Source: Verrucomicrobiales bacterium
Lineage (GTDB): Bacteria; Verrucomicrobiota; Verrucomicrobiia; Limisphaerales; SXQI01
Assembly (NCBI GenBank): GCA_028293365.1
Contig: JAQGOX010000893.1
Location: forward strand, 1 to 13,453
DNA: 13,453 nucleotides
Direction: 5' to 3'
Shown: positions 1 through 7,057 of the stretch, one piece after another
Layout: every line of letters begins with the position of its first letter
Position numbering within the stretch: position 1 is the stretch's first letter
Made by a program: the position numbers and the translations under genes
Notes under the pieces: generated by a model
What the model was told of the DNA's origin: nothing
Database searches by the model: none
Seen by the model: only the letters and a program-made list of their open reading frames with translations

Positions 1-408
1 AAAATCAGCGGGCGTTTGTATCCGGAAGGGCCGGCAAGATTTTCCGCGGTAACGATTTTCGCAGGATTCAATCTCACCTTTTTTCCGCAATTCATTCTTG
101 GATTTCTCGGAATGCCCCGGCGCTATCACGTATATGCGCCCGAGTTTCAGGTGTTGAACATGATCTCGACTGCGGGTGCCTCGATCCTCGCCGTTGGGTA
201 CTTTCTTCCGCTGGCCTATATGCTCTGGTCGTTGCGCTATGGAAGGAAAGCCGATGCAAACCCGTGGGAAGCGACCGGGTTGGAATGGACAACTCATTCG
301 CCGCCGTTGCGGAATAATTTTGAGGTTACTCCAGTGGTGACTGGGGAGCCCTACCATTACGACGCTGTTCTGGCCGAGGCGCAACTGGAGGATATGCAAC
401 ATGTCTGA
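1..408 (+). CDS. ctaD: cytochrome c oxidase subunit I, C-terminal part
   Basis: This is the C-terminal end of the catalytic heme-copper oxidase subunit, which reduces O2 to water in the inner membrane. The frame is open from base 1, so the gene starts outside the window; the first in-window residues are KISGRLYPEG. Visible are the last two membrane segments, around GFNLTFFPQFILGF and ASILAVGYFLPLAYMLW. Between them lies GMPRRY, a strongly conserved family motif. A soluble tail follows with WEATGLEWTTHSPP, matching the usual 'PW.a.tLEW...SPP' ending. The heme and copper ligand histidines lie upstream and cannot be checked. The stop codon (406-408) lies inside ctaE, an 8-base overlap that implies translational coupling. 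Identification as subunit I is secure; the caa3-type assignment rests on the following genes. Confidence 0.96.
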   Translation, partial: KISGRLYPEGPARFSAVTIFAGFNLTFFPQFILGFLGMPRRYHVYAPEFQVLNMISTAGASILAVGYFLPLAYMLWSLRYGRKADANPWEATGLEWTTHSPPLRNNFEVTPVVTGEPYHYDAVLAEAQLEDMQHV

Positions 409-1048
409 CGCCGCAATCGCCCACGCCCACCAATTCGATGATGCAACGCAGCAGCGAGATGCGGCTACGCTTGGGATGTGGATTTTTCTGGCGACGGAAA
501 TCCTATTTTTCGGCGGTTTGTTCCTTGGTTACACGGTCTATCGTATTGCCTACCCCCAGGCCTTTGCCGAAGCCAGTCGTCACACGCTTCTCGTTTTTGG
601 CGGGACGAATACAGCCATTTTGCTGATCAGCAGCGCGATAATGGCTTTCGCGGTTCGAGCAGCCCAGAACCAAAAGCGGATGGCTTTAGTAATACACCTT
701 TTTGGGACCACGACTCTGGGTGTTTTGTTTCTCTGCATCAAGGGCTTTGAATATTCCCGCGAAATCTCGGAGCACTTGCTTCCGGGCAACTCGTTCCATT
801 TTGCACAACCGCACGCCACGCACGCCGAACTGTTTTTCTACCTCTATTTTCTGATGACCGGCGTTCACGCGTTACACGTGTTGATCGGAGTGTTCCTCAT
901 CGGATTTTTCGGAATAAACGCATTATTCACGAATCATCTGGAACAGCAGGCAACCGCAATCGACCTGCTTGGACTCTATTGGCATTTCGTCGATATCGTA
1001 TGGGTCGTCTTATTCCCTCTGATTTACCTGATCGGGCGAAATGCATGA
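401..1048 (+). CDS. ctaE: cytochrome c oxidase subunit III
   Basis: This 215-residue membrane protein is subunit III of an aa3/caa3-type heme-copper oxidase, which stabilises the catalytic subunit and its proton uptake. Its length fits the short, five-helix bacterial form lacking the first two helices of mitochondrial COX3. Family landmarks are WIFLATEILFFGGLF (residues 27-41, with the conserved membrane Glu33), KGFEY (114-118), TGVHALHVLIG (153-163) and YWHFVDIVW (193-201). The N-terminus (HAHQFDD) is soluble and His-rich, as is common. The ATG overlaps the end of ctaD by 8 bases, and the stop overlaps the ctaF start in an ATGA. The three genes are therefore certainly one operon and probably made in equal amounts. 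Confidence 0.96.
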   Translation: MSDAAIAHAHQFDDATQQRDAATLGMWIFLATEILFFGGLFLGYTVYRIAYPQAFAEASRHTLLVFGGTNTAILLISSAIMAFAVRAAQNQKRMALVIHLFGTTTLGVLFLCIKGFEYSREISEHLLPGNSFHFAQPHATHAELFFYLYFLMTGVHALHVLIGVFLIGFFGINALFTNHLEQQATAIDLLGLYWHFVDIVWVVLFPLIYLIGRNA

Positions 1049-1326
1049 ACGCGAGATCAAATCGTAATAAATTCCTGATAACGGCGATAGCGTTGCTCGC
1101 ATTGCTCGCCCTCACAATCTGGGCCGCATTTTTGAATTTGGGGCCGTTTAATACGGTTGTAGCGTTGGGTATATCCGGAGCCAAAATGGCTCTGATTTTT
1201 TTGGTGTTTATGGATATTCGAGAGCGGGGGAAATTGGTCTGGCTCGCCTTGGGAGCAGGCTTCTTCTGGCTGGCGATTATGTTTGCGCTCGCGATGAGCG
1301 ATTTCATGACCCGCGGGTGGGAATAG
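1045..1326 (+). CDS. ctaF: cytochrome c oxidase subunit IV (small caa3 subunit)
   Basis: This 93-residue protein has three predicted membrane helices, around FLITAIALLALLALTIWAAF, TVVALGISGAKMALIFLVFM and LVWLALGAGFFWLAIMFALA. It belongs to the bacterial COX4 / caa3 subunit IV family, a small accessory subunit closing the ctaCDEF order. The conserved centre K-M-A-L-I-F-x-x-F-M-D-I-R is typical of the family. The start is taken at 1045, where ATGA overlaps the ctaE stop. An upstream in-frame non-ATG start at 979 would extend 22 residues into ctaE with no membrane-protein character. The family is poorly conserved, so the call rests on both the motif and gene order. The gene ends 23 bases before the convergent protease gene, and no U-tailed terminator hairpin is visible between them. 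Confidence 0.9.
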   Translation: MNARSNRNKFLITAIALLALLALTIWAAFLNLGPFNTVVALGISGAKMALIFLVFMDIRERGKLVWLALGAGFFWLAIMFALAMSDFMTRGWE

Positions 1327-1349
1327 CGAAACAGCGTTTTAAATCAGAA

Positions 1350-2717
1350 TCATTTCGGAACCGGAAATGCGCCTTTCAAGTAAGCTCGCACTTCATCTGC
1401 AGTTTTCGGTGTGCTGCCGCTACTGGAACTCCAAAAACCGGCTGCAGCGCCGCCAAGAAAAGCGGTCGAAGACGATGTTCCTGTGACCATATAACGGGAG
1501 CCGTCATATTGAACGATGCTGATGCCGGGGCCCGCTGCACTGACAAAACTGCCGGTGTTTGCGTAGGAAGCAATAGTTCCATTTTGATCTATAGCAGTGA
1601 CGCCTACAACCCCTTCAAAAGCGGCAGGGAAAACGGGACGGCCGGTCGGCTGATTGCCGGCTGCAGCGACGATTACAGCCCCACGTTGTTCTGCTTCGAA
1701 AACAGCTTGCGCGAGGAAGTCGCTTTCACCATCGCCGCCGAGACTCATGACCATAATTTGAGACCCATTGGCCAATCCCGCGCGGATTCCCCGAGCCACG
1801 TCGAAACTGGTTGTCGTGGGATTGTTACCATAAACATCGATGGGCAGGATGCGCACTGTCGAGGTGCCGCCTTCCGCGGAAAGAGTGAGCCCGTGCAGTA
1901 CGGTTTCAGCCATGGCTGTTCCGTGCAACAGGTCCTTTGAAGTGCCATCGACTGCTCCAGCCACATGAATCGGGTCGAGGAGAAACTGCGCCATATCTGC
2001 TGGAACGGCTTGAACCGGGGTATCGATCAAACTGATGATCGTATGCTTGCCGTCGCCGACCGGTGTAAGGGCGTAAGATCCGCCTGCGGTCCCGGTCACA
2101 TTCGGCGGCACGTCGGGATGATGGACCGTGTAGTTGTTTTCGGCGCTGGCGATATTCGGATCTTTTTCCAGTTCCGAAACAGCTTTTGCAGTTGCTTTGG
2201 CATCTTCGAAGCCGAGACGGTAGCTTTTCTGATCGTCCGCCCGGCCTAAAATCTTTGCGCCCAGTTTTTCCGCCAATGCTTCGATCGTTTCTTTGGAGTT
2301 CGGATCGAGCGTGACCACCAATTCGTTCAAAATAAGATCTTTTGGAACTGAGACGCTTTGGGTTGCGGCTTGAACGCTGGTGCGGTAAACGAGCAGTTTC
2401 CGTCCGCCGTCCGCCTGGGGCACAACCGCGTAATTAAGTCCGCCCAATAAGAGTCGTAATGCTTCGGCGCCCGTAACGTTCGTGAACCGCGTGGAAATGC
2501 GCGCCCCAGTGTTGGGCTCGACCATCACTTGCCAGCCGGTCGCCAGGCGAATCCGGGTCAAAACCTTTTCCAGCGGAAAGGCGGTGAGGTCAGCTTCAAC
2601 TTTGTTCTCGCCAGCGCGCCATTTGAAGGTATTTCGGTCAAGCGCTTTCGCAGCCTTTGCGGGCAGGGGAGTTGCCAGCAAGCAGAGACAGAAAATTGAA
2701 CCAAACAAGCGCCGCAT
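1350..2717 (-). CDS. exported subtilisin-like (S8) serine protease with STN-like N-terminal domain
   Basis: This 455-residue protein has a signal peptide (MRRLFGSIFCLCLLATPLPA, cleavage near residue 20-23), so it acts outside the cytoplasm. Residues about 40-113 resemble the STN domain of secretins and TonB receptors (PLEKVLTRIRLATGWQVMVE, then TGAEALRLLLGGLNYAVVP). Residues about 126-200 look like a subtilase propeptide (NELVVTLDPNSKETIEALAE ... SAENNYTVHHP). The catalytic domain (about 225-455) keeps Asp232 in ISLIDTPV, His265 in HGTAMAE, oxyanion Asn355 in AAAGN and Ser415 in TGTSSSTAF. The Asp motif is DTP rather than DTG, and the Ser motif is GTSSST rather than GTSMAA, so activity is likely but not certain. 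The STN-like domain plus propeptide arrangement is unusual for a subtilase. The gene is monocistronic, convergent with ctaF and divergent from the GrpE-like gene. Confidence 0.88.
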   Translation of the reverse strand: MRRLFGSIFCLCLLATPLPAKAAKALDRNTFKWRAGENKVEADLTAFPLEKVLTRIRLATGWQVMVEPNTGARISTRFTNVTGAEALRLLLGGLNYAVVPQADGGRKLLVYRTSVQAATQSVSVPKDLILNELVVTLDPNSKETIEALAEKLGAKILGRADDQKSYRLGFEDAKATAKAVSELEKDPNIASAENNYTVHHPDVPPNVTGTAGGSYALTPVGDGKHTIISLIDTPVQAVPADMAQFLLDPIHVAGAVDGTSKDLLHGTAMAETVLHGLTLSAEGGTSTVRILPIDVYGNNPTTTSFDVARGIRAGLANGSQIMVMSLGGDGESDFLAQAVFEAEQRGAVIVAAAGNQPTGRPVFPAAFEGVVGVTAIDQNGTIASYANTGSFVSAAGPGISIVQYDGSRYMVTGTSSSTAFLGGAAAGFWSSSSGSTPKTADEVRAYLKGAFPVPK

Positions 2718-2890
2718 GTCGATGACTATAAGCTAATAGCCGTCGGTGGCCAAAAGTTTCGGTGGCTTCACCAATTACTTTTTTTGATTCGTGGTTGATA
2801 GATCTCCTGGTGCCTTACAACTTTGTGGACTCAGTAACGGTTTTTTTGAATCGCTACCTTTCAGCGTTTCCCATACATCTACGGGCGATC

Positions 2891-3703
2891 ATGACTGAAC
2901 GCGCAGTGAAAACGTTGACAAAGTGGCCTTTTTTTCTGGCCGATGCTGTATTAAGTGGGATCGCGGGATACCTGCTCTATCGCACGCTCCCTCCCCAAAA
3001 CACCTGGCAACTTGTGCTTGCGGTGACATGCCTGGCCGCGGGCGCCTGGGGTGCCTGGCTTTGGATTACTCCATTCCTGGTCGAGTTTCGCGCGAATGTT
3101 GCCTCTTCGGATTCCGCCGAGCTCGCCAGTGCGGTTGAGCAAATTCGCGATTTGCAGGCCGTCGCCGGCCAGATCCAAAATGCGACTACCCAGTGGCAGT
3201 CATGCCAGGATCTCTCCGCGAAGACAGTCGGGACCGCGCGCGAAATCGCTGATCAAATCGGCGCCGAGGGCAGGCAATTCATGAGTTTCATGGAAAAAGC
3301 TCATGATCAGGATCGGGCGAACTTGCGCCTGGAGATCGAGAAACTGCGCCGTAGCGAATCTGATTGGTTACAAGTGACTATTCGAATCCTCGACCACATT
3401 TACGCTTTGAATATGGCCGCGGGCCGGTCCGGTCAGCAAAATGTCATATTGCAATTAAGCCAATTCCAGAACGCCTGCCGTGATGTGGCACGCCGGGTGG
3501 GTTTAGTTCCGTTTATTCCCCAGAAAGACGAACCTTACAACCCGCAAGCTCATCAATTGGCGGATACCAAGGAAACTGTTGAAACAAAGCCTGAAATTGC
3601 CGAAACGGTGGCCACCGGGTTCACCTACCAGGGTCAATTGCTCCGAAAAGCGGTGGTCATTCTGCAAAAAGCCCAACCGGATCCGCAACAGGAATTGCTC
3701 TGA
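2891..3703 (+). CDS. membrane-anchored GrpE-like nucleotide exchange factor
   Basis: This 270-residue protein has two N-terminal hydrophobic segments (about residues 12-31 and 38-63), then a long helical, probably coiled-coil stretch (about 75-160). The last 120 residues resemble the GrpE head. RILDHIYALNMAA occupies the position of the GrpE 'LLPVLDNLERAL' helix. GLVPFIPQKDEPYNPQAHQL matches the 'Gv.pi.p.Ge.FDP..HeA' block. ETVATGFTYQGQLLRKAVVI matches 'V..GY...gRvLRpA.V.V'. GrpE releases ADP from Hsp70 (DnaK); here that head would be tethered to a membrane. Housekeeping GrpE is soluble, so this is probably a paralogue serving a local Hsp70. I chose the first ATG (2891). An in-frame GTG at 2762 would add 43 residues but leave only 44 bases to the divergent protease start. 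Neither start has a clear ribosome binding site. No dnaK or dnaJ is adjacent. Confidence 0.7.
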   Translation: MTERAVKTLTKWPFFLADAVLSGIAGYLLYRTLPPQNTWQLVLAVTCLAAGAWGAWLWITPFLVEFRANVASSDSAELASAVEQIRDLQAVAGQIQNATTQWQSCQDLSAKTVGTAREIADQIGAEGRQFMSFMEKAHDQDRANLRLEIEKLRRSESDWLQVTIRILDHIYALNMAAGRSGQQNVILQLSQFQNACRDVARRVGLVPFIPQKDEPYNPQAHQLADTKETVETKPEIAETVATGFTYQGQLLRKAVVILQKAQPDPQQELL

Positions 3704-3719
3704 TCAGTCTGTGCCCGGA

Positions 3720-4328
3720 TCAGGTTAACTCAATATCGTCGGGCCCGACTTCAAGACATTCATCCTGATCCTCCCAGAGGACCAGCGGATAATAATCGAG
3801 CATCTTCGGAGCGATTTCGGTTGCGACCTGGGCGAGCAAGCGTTCGGCCTGTAAGGCCGCTTTCTCGAACTCTTGCTCATACCGCCCGGCGCTGCGGCGC
3901 CGGTCATCGTCCCAATGCGCAACCGCATGAATCGGTTTATATTCCTCGGCCCAACGCTCCAGCAGAGTGAATATCTCCGGTGGAAAATCCTCTGCCGCGA
4001 TCGACGTTTCGCCGCAATGCTCGCAAATGAGCCCGGCTTGCATCACATCACGTGTGATCAATGGCACCAACGGAGCGCGGCAACAGGTTGCCTCCGGATA
4101 AGTCGCGGGTACCGTGACCAGACGTTTAAGCCAGATTTGGCGCTCATTCGAAATCTCGGCCGCCAGCCGGTAGGCACCCACGAGTGGATGGGAAACGCGC
4201 AATACACGTCCCTGGATTTGACCCAACGTCTGCGCCATCCAGCGTGCGAGGCTCAGATCGTCAAATTCCTGGAAAACCGAGCGATACTCGTTCCAAAGGG
4301 CTTCCTGTTCTTCATGACCGTGCGACAT
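3720..4328 (-). CDS. uncharacterised protein with CC...CxxC putative metal site
   Basis: I do not recognise this 202-residue protein. It has no signal peptide or membrane segment and is acidic overall, ending in EVGPDDIELT. Cys82-Cys83 and, about twenty residues later, Cys102-x-x-Cys105 (CEHC) could form a zinc-ribbon-like site. The intervening segment, LVPLITRDVMQAGLICEHCG, reads like a short beta-hairpin. The flanks are helical (for example EALWNEYRSVFQEFDDLSLA and YEQEFEKAALQAERLLAQV). The start is placed at MSHGHEEQ. A further ATG seven codons upstream would run through a perfect inverted repeat at 4332-4350. The gene converges on the GrpE-like gene with only 16 bases between the stops, so a shared role is possible but not shown. 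It is probably a real gene: consistent length, no frame breaks and coherent composition. Confidence 0.72.
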   Translation of the reverse strand: MSHGHEEQEALWNEYRSVFQEFDDLSLARWMAQTLGQIQGRVLRVSHPLVGAYRLAAEISNERQIWLKRLVTVPATYPEATCCRAPLVPLITRDVMQAGLICEHCGETSIAAEDFPPEIFTLLERWAEEYKPIHAVAHWDDDRRRSAGRYEQEFEKAALQAERLLAQVATEIAPKMLDYYPLVLWEDQDECLEVGPDDIELT

Positions 4329-4331
4329 CGT

Positions 4332-4350
4332 TTTGCACTGTAAGTGCAAA
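4332..4350. promoter_or_regulatory. perfect inverted repeat abutting the start of the CC/CxxC gene
   Basis: TTTGCAC (4332-4338) and GTGCAAA (4344-4350) form a perfect 7-base inverted repeat around a 5-base centre (TGTAA). It begins three bases before the start codon of the minus-strand gene (ATG at 4328-4326). The form fits either an operator for a dimeric repressor or an mRNA hairpin that hides the start. No regulator for it is identified in the window. Confidence 0.45.
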
Positions 4351-4389
4351 CGAAAAAGAGCAAAGCATATTTCGGCCCGATTTTCGATG

Positions 4390-4473
4390 CGGTACCCTTT
4401 GGGGGAACCGGTTTCAAGCGGGTCTGGTAGAATTGCTTGGCCCCGTGAATCCGTGAGGTTACATTTCTCACGG
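4390..4473 (+). promoter_or_regulatory. two hairpins in the leader of the PQQ-like gene
   Basis: The first hairpin pairs 4390-4397 (CGGTACCC) with 4403-4410 (GGGAACCG, one A-A mismatch) around a five-base loop. The second pairs CCGTGAG (4451-4457) perfectly with CTCACGG (4467-4473) around a nine-base loop. A direct copy of CCGTGA also sits at 4443-4448. Both lie 22 to 105 bases upstream of the ATG at 4495, in the likely leader or promoter. The second could be an operator or a weak terminator, but no T-run follows it. No known riboswitch is recognised. Confidence 0.35.
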
Positions 4474-4494
4474 TTTCAAAACGCTGACCGCACT

Positions 4495-5865
4495 ATGTTC
4501 ACGATACAAAAAGCTCGAAGGCTCGTTTTTTTCTTCTCTTTTCATGTTTGGTTCGCAGCGATCCTTCCAGTTAATGCTTCGGACTGGCCGCGTTTTCTTG
4601 GTCCTGAAGCCAGTGCCATTTCCACCGAGACAAATCTGCTCGAATCATGGGGAACCAAAGGTCCGCCGATGCTTTGGCAAAAAACAATTGGCACCGGATA
4701 TAGCGCCCCGTCGGTTCTGGACGGAAAACTCGTGGTACATCATCGACTTGGGAAAGAAGAGGTAGTCGAATCGTTCAATTGCACGAACGGCAGCCCGATC
4801 TGGCGATATGCCTATCCCAGTGCGTTCGTGGATCCATACGGGTACAACAACGGACCGCGCGCTACCCCGCTCCTAACCTCGAATCGATGTTATACCTTCG
4901 GCGCGGAAGGGAAGCTGCTCTGCCTGGATCGCGACAACGGCAAGTTGATTTGGCAACGCGATACTGGAAGCGATTTCGAAGTGCCTCCGGCCTTCTTTGG
5001 GGCTGGCAGCACTCCATTGCTGGAAGGGAAACTCCTGATAACAATGGTTGGCGGGCAACCCGATTCAGGAGTGGTCGCTTTCGACGCAGCTACAGGTGCG
5101 ACGGTTTGGCAAAGCGTCGGTGAAAAGAACTGGACCGGAATTCCGATGACAGGATGGCCGGGCGAACGCACGGTGCAGTGGCAGCGCTGGGAAAAGCAGG
5201 CGAGTTACTCGAGCCCAGTTGCCGCGACTATTCATGGGCAACGGCATATTTTCTGTCTTACCCGGCAGGGGCTCGTTTCATTGAATCCGACCAACGGTGC
5301 GGTTAATTTCAGCTTTTGGTTTCGTTCGCGGGCCAATGATTCGGTGAATGCAACGAGCCCCGTAGTCATCGACGACCTTGTTTTCGTTTCGGCAGCTTAT
5401 TATAAAGTCGGCTCTGTTTTGCTTCGGGTGAAGCCAGATGGGAAGAGTTTTGATGAAGTTTGGCGGAGCACCGCTCTGGAAATCCATTGGAACACCCCGG
5501 TCTATCATAATGGTTTTCTTTATGCCTTCAGCGGCCGCAACGAACCCGATGCGCGTTTTCGCTGCGTCGAGTTCAAAACGGGGAAAGTTATGTGGGATCG
5601 GGATGAGAGTTGGCAGCACGGCGCGGAGTTTTCGACCACGTTTGGCCGTGGGTCCGCGATTCTCGCTGATGGCAAGCTGATCACATTGGGAGAGACCGGA
5701 CTACTCGGACTGGTCAAACTGAATCCGAATAAACTTGAGGAAATATGCCGCGGACAAATCGCGCATTTGCATTATCCATGTTGGGCTGGGCCAGTCCTTT
5801 CTGATAAACGACTTTACCTTAGGTCGGAGGACCAGCTTGTTTGCCTGGACTTAGCAAGGCGATAA
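4495..5865 (+). CDS. exported PQQ-like beta-propeller repeat protein
   Basis: This 456-residue protein has a signal peptide (KARRLVFFFSFHVWFAAILP, cleavage near NAS29) and is presumably periplasmic. The mature protein starts DWPRFLGPEAS, the 'DWPxxxGP' opening typical of PQQ-like propeller proteins in planctomycetes and verrucomicrobia. Blade-type repeats follow: GKLLCLDRDNGKLIWQRDTG, SGVVAFDAATGATVWQSVG, GLVSLNPTNGAVNFSFW, FRCVEFKTGKVMWDRDESW and DQLVCLDLARR. These match the 'l.alD..tG...W' blade signature. I see no catalytic residues of a PQQ-dependent dehydrogenase, so a binding or scaffold role is more likely than an enzyme, and the cofactor may be absent. The start is the ATG at 4495, because it places the signal peptide at the N-terminus; the frame upstream reads like untranslated leader. 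The gene converges on the methyltransferase gene (31 bases apart). Confidence 0.85.
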   Translation: MFTIQKARRLVFFFSFHVWFAAILPVNASDWPRFLGPEASAISTETNLLESWGTKGPPMLWQKTIGTGYSAPSVLDGKLVVHHRLGKEEVVESFNCTNGSPIWRYAYPSAFVDPYGYNNGPRATPLLTSNRCYTFGAEGKLLCLDRDNGKLIWQRDTGSDFEVPPAFFGAGSTPLLEGKLLITMVGGQPDSGVVAFDAATGATVWQSVGEKNWTGIPMTGWPGERTVQWQRWEKQASYSSPVAATIHGQRHIFCLTRQGLVSLNPTNGAVNFSFWFRSRANDSVNATSPVVIDDLVFVSAAYYKVGSVLLRVKPDGKSFDEVWRSTALEIHWNTPVYHNGFLYAFSGRNEPDARFRCVEFKTGKVMWDRDESWQHGAEFSTTFGRGSAILADGKLITLGETGLLGLVKLNPNKLEEICRGQIAHLHYPCWAGPVLSDKRLYLRSEDQLVCLDLARR

Positions 5866-5896
5866 CCTTCCTGGACGGTTTGATCCGGTTGCGCGA

Positions 5897-6490
5897 TTAC
5901 GGCTTCTTTTGCCAAACAAACAACCGTTCGAGATCGGTTCGATTCGGATATGAGCGAGGTACGAAGTCCCGTATCAAAGTAAAGCGTGGTGAAAACCGGT
6001 GCAAAAGCTCGTCGCGTGTGGTTCCATAGGGCGGTCCTTCCTTGTCAGGAATCAAATAATTAACCGCCACATAGTAACCGTCAGGACGAAGCCACCGATC
6101 CAAGGCTTTTGCATAAGCCTCCCGGTCCACCGGTTCGATCGCACAATAGCAGGTGTGTTCAAAAGCGCAGTCGAACGATGCAAAAGGTTCGTCCGCCAGA
6201 AAATTACCGAGTCGAAACTCCGCTTTCATCCCTGGGGGGGTCTGCTCCCGCGCACTGGAAACTGCCGATGGTGCGATGTCGAGGCCGACAGCATTCCAGC
6301 CCGCATTTGCCCATGCTCGGACATCGTGACCATTACCGCAGCCGGGAACCAGTACCGTGCCTTTCAGAGGCAATGGCATTTGATTCAGAAAATCGACCAG
6401 CCCGGGAGAAGGTTCACCCTTTTCCCATGGAGTATCGCCCGTTCGGTAACGGGTCTCCCAAACAGCAGATGGAGCAGATGAATCAGTCAT
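5897..6490 (-). CDS. TPMT-family SAM-dependent methyltransferase
   Basis: This 197-residue cytoplasmic protein belongs to the thiopurine/thiol S-methyltransferase family, which transfers methyl from S-adenosylmethionine to thiols, halides or metalloid compounds. Family signatures: Trp11 with GDTPWEKGEPSPGL (residues 18-31, the 'dtPWd.g.p.P.l' substrate and SAM lid); SAM motif I VLVPGCGNGHDV (46-57); acidic Asp71 at the end of strand 2 (AVGLDIAP); and FEHTCYCAIEP (110-120), matching the 'EhtfFCAI' motif. PPYGTTRDEL near residue 153 is also typical. Length is complete for the bacterial form. It starts 18 bases after the msrB stop on the same strand, so the two are probably cotranscribed, pointing to sulfur chemistry or detoxification. 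The substrate cannot be assigned; plant relatives methylate thiols and halides. Confidence 0.88.
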   Translation of the reverse strand: MTDSSAPSAVWETRYRTGDTPWEKGEPSPGLVDFLNQMPLPLKGTVLVPGCGNGHDVRAWANAGWNAVGLDIAPSAVSSAREQTPPGMKAEFRLGNFLADEPFASFDCAFEHTCYCAIEPVDREAYAKALDRWLRPDGYYVAVNYLIPDKEGPPYGTTRDELLHRFSPRFTLIRDFVPRSYPNRTDLERLFVWQKKP

Positions 6491-6508
6491 GAGCGAAGGA
6501 AAGGTACC

Positions 6509-7057
6509 CTATTTCTTTTCGTTGTTCGGGGTGAAATTCAGGGATGCAGAGTTGAGACAATAACGCAAGCCGGTCGGCTTGGGCCCATCTTCAAAAACAT
6601 GGCCCAAATGACCATCGCACCGTGCACAGAGAACCTCGACCCGGCGCATCCCATAGCTCAGATCCGACTTTGAAACTACATTTTCTTTTGAAACTGGTTG
6701 GAAAAAACTGGGCCAACCGGTTCCAGAATCGAATTTTGCCGAAGCGGAAAAAAGCGGCAGGTCGCAACAGACACAAGAATAAAGCCCCGGCTTCTTATGA
6801 TCGTAAAAAACTCCGCAAAAAGCCGCCTCCGTGCCGCGTCCGCGCGCGATTTTAAACTGGTCTGGAGTGAGTTGTTTTTTCCACTCAGCATCGGTTTTTA
6901 CCACCTTCGGTACTTGCGTGGGCGGCAATAACTCTCCCTTTCCATCGAGAAGTCTGACTGTAACAAGGTTCGTTGTTCCGGTTGCTGCTTGCGTTTGCGC
7001 ACAATTCAGGAATAGCGCGGCACAAATGGCTGACAAAGTTAAGAATAACCCGTTCAT
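6509..7057 (-). CDS. msrB: exported peptide-methionine (R)-S-oxide reductase
   Basis: This enzyme reduces methionine-R-sulfoxide in oxidised proteins. The 182-residue product has an N-terminal export signal (MNGLFLTLSAICAALFLNCA, cleavage near TQA24), so it probably works in the periplasm. The SelR/MsrB fold is complete: WKKQLTPDQFKIARGRGTE, zinc cysteines Cys95/Cys98 (CVCC) and Cys144/Cys147 (CARC), GTGWPSFFQP, HLGHVFEDGP and catalytic Cys167 in LRYCLNSASL. Cys81 (AAFCG) is the candidate resolving cysteine. The chosen ATG (7057) gives a normal signal peptide; an upstream start at 7144 would bury it behind 29 polar residues. A lipobox is not matched (FLNC), so it is probably soluble rather than a lipoprotein. 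It leads a two-gene unit with the methyltransferase. Reductant supply would need a periplasmic thiol donor not seen here. Confidence 0.93.
   Translation of the reverse strand: MNGLFLTLSAICAALFLNCAQTQAATGTTNLVTVRLLDGKGELLPPTQVPKVVKTDAEWKKQLTPDQFKIARGRGTEAAFCGVFYDHKKPGLYSCVCCDLPLFSASAKFDSGTGWPSFFQPVSKENVVSKSDLSYGMRRVEVLCARCDGHLGHVFEDGPKPTGLRYCLNSASLNFTPNNEKK

Noticed and set aside
1317..1940. 207-codon plus-strand open frame opposite the protease gene
   Set aside because: It lies wholly antisense to the protease catalytic domain, its product is Cys/Ser/Arg-rich without any motif, and the opposite strand has an intact catalytic triad.
2744..2766. Direct repeat CGGTGGC at 2744-2750 and 2760-2766 between protease and GrpE-like genes
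   Set aside because: Seven bases, two copies only; too short to support an operator or repeat element.
3873..4343. 156-codon plus-strand open frame opposite the CC/CxxC gene
   Set aside because: Composition is erratic and no motif is seen; the minus-strand frame is coherent over its whole length.
5999..6481. 160-codon plus-strand open frame opposite the methyltransferase
   Set aside because: Antisense shadow of a gene with clear SAM-binding motifs.
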